DNA of 64,000 nucleotides from JADHLJ01 sp038118725 (lineage in GTDB: Bacteria; Pseudomonadota; Alphaproteobacteria; Thalassobaculales; Thalassobaculaceae): contig JAYOIK010000002.1 of NCBI GenBank assembly GCA_038118725.1, forward strand, positions 43,790 through 107,789, given 5' to 3'. Both the position numbers and the translations under genes were made by a program. Position 1 is the stretch's first letter. Every line of letters starts with the position of its first letter. The notes under the pieces were generated by a model. That model was given only the letters and a program-made list of their open reading frames with translations, was not told the DNA's origin and searched no databases. Below are positions 63,406-64,000 of this stretch, in pieces.

Positions 63406-63417
63406 CGGGATTGCTCT

Positions 63418-63760
63418 GATCACCCATTCCGACGTGGATCATCCGATGATCCATGACGCCTTCGCGCATTTGCCGATCCATGGGCTGGAGGATCTCGGCT
63501 TCGTCGGTCGCGGCGAGGCCGGCCCCTTCTTCGCCGAGGGCAATACCCGGCCCGGCGGCAAGCTGCCGCTCAACCCCAATGGCGGGGGCCTCAGCTATAT
63601 GCATTCCGGCAGGTACGGCATGTACGCCCCGCAGGAGGGCGTCCGCCAGATGCGCGGCACGGCGCCCGCCCAGGTGCCCGGCGCCGAGATCTCCGTCGTC
63701 CACGGCGTCGGCGGCATGTTCGGCGCCAGCGGGCCGATCGTGATGACCAATGTGAAATAG
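63418..63760 (+). pseudogene. Duplicated 3' fragment of SCP-x thiolase
   Basis: The fragment covers the last 115 residues of the thiolase and matches 62072-62414 at a constant offset of 1346 bp without indels. Protein differences include HLMIYDAF to HPMIHDAF, FIAEG to FFAEG, SGMYG to SGRYG and GTIVM to GPIVM. It has no start, no active-site Cys half and no ribosome-binding site, so it cannot make a working enzyme. The frame is open, so decay is recent or purifying selection acted before. Confidence 0.88.
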
Positions 63761-64000
63761 TGGTCGACACCCGCCGACCCAAGGCCGCCGCCCGGACCCC
63801 GCGCCAGGCGGCGTTTTGCGTTCGAGGGCGCCTCAAACCCGTCCACGTCAGTGGTTTTCATGGGTTCTCCATTGCCTTTGTCGCAATCAGGCCGTTTCGC
63901 GGGACGCCTGCCCTTGCAGGACCGTGAGGTCGACTACTTCTGTTTCATGATCCCGTTTCAGGATCCTGATCCATGCCGTTCAGCGGTAGTCAGAAACTAG
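63761..64000 (+). repeat. Decayed second copy of terminator and secreted-protein gene
   Basis: 63761-63822 repeats the thiolase downstream region and terminator (offset 1346). From 63841 to about 63884 there is weaker similarity to 62497-62540. From 63891 on the sequence matches 63185 onward (offset 706), for example CCGTTTCGCG.GACGCC.GCCC, so about 640 bp of the secreted-protein gene are missing, and a 13-bp insertion occurs near 63952-63964. The copy runs off the window. No intact frame remains. Confidence 0.75.

Noticed and set aside
63293..63417. Start of a separate thiolase-fragment gene inside the secreted-protein gene
   Set aside because: The upstream frame has Arg-rich nonsense sequence and overlaps a real gene in another frame.

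Overview
The window is 64 kb of dense, GC-rich DNA with short gene gaps, ATGA/TAATG start-stop overlaps and frequent GTG/TTG starts. Gene content suggests an aerobic, heterotrophic alphaproteobacterium: a DUF2849/CysI/DUF934 sulfite-reduction operon, a PhaR-type PHA regulator beside phaA/phaB, a class II DAHP synthase and a DUF2333 protein. It looks Rhodospirillales-like, but that is inference. A run of 10 N at 60777-60786 shows a scaffolded draft or metagenome assembly. I see no rRNA, tRNA, CRISPR array, prophage or transposase.

Layout. 1-6.2 kb: the start of a D-aminoacylase-type amidohydrolase, an NAD-dependent epimerase, and a phosphonate importer phnC-phnD-phnE preceded by a three-half-site Pho box and with a terminator-like hairpin between phnD and phnE. 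Two small proteins and a 152-bp palindromic intergenic repeat follow. 6.2-10.5 kb: a two-gene RND efflux pump without an outer-membrane channel. 10.6-23.8 kb: an accessory catabolic island with one FMO-like and two Baeyer-Villiger flavin monooxygenases, an FMN hydroxyacid oxidase, an LLM flavoprotein, MmgE/PrpD, dienelactone hydrolase, CoA transferase, nitroreductase and a cupin. Together these could oxygenate, open and CoA-activate cyclic ketones or similar compounds, but the substrate is unknown. 23.9-34.9 kb: class III aminotransferase, DUF2817 peptidase-like protein, orphan histidine kinase, DAHP synthase, nicotinate phosphoribosyltransferase with a glutamine amidotransferase, and an XRE regulator co-transcribed with a frameshifted, leaderless PhnD-like protein. 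35-38 kb: an Old Yellow Enzyme-type oxidoreductase that has lost iron-sulfur cysteines, and a class V aminotransferase. 38-42.2 kb: cysG-DUF2849-cysI-DUF934. 42.5-47.9 kb: an Lrp regulator, a quinone oxidoreductase, and an Ldh_2 dehydrogenase next to a split ThDP decarboxylase, resembling ComC/ComD/ComE of sulfolactate metabolism. 48.2-56.4 kb: TVP38, HNH, DUF2333, then a polyhydroxybutyrate locus (phaR, a small partner plus short PhaC-like synthase, phaA, phaB). 56.5-62.4 kb: tryptophan 2,3-dioxygenase, a beta-hydroxyacid dehydrogenase, and a beta-oxidation-type set (acyl-CoA dehydrogenase, SDR, DUF35, SCP-x thiolase). 62.1-64 kb: a diverged, decayed tandem duplication of the thiolase 3' end and of the secreted-protein gene after it.

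The signals most worth checking are non-coding: the Pho box before phnC, a concentric double palindrome beside the XRE gene, twin hairpins with identical GGAC loops before a monooxygenase gene, two structured intergenic repeats, the decayed tandem duplication, and homologous sequence on both sides of the N gap. No single clearly new multi-gene system is evident. The closest candidates are the leaderless PhnD-like/XRE pair and the two-gene PHA synthase.
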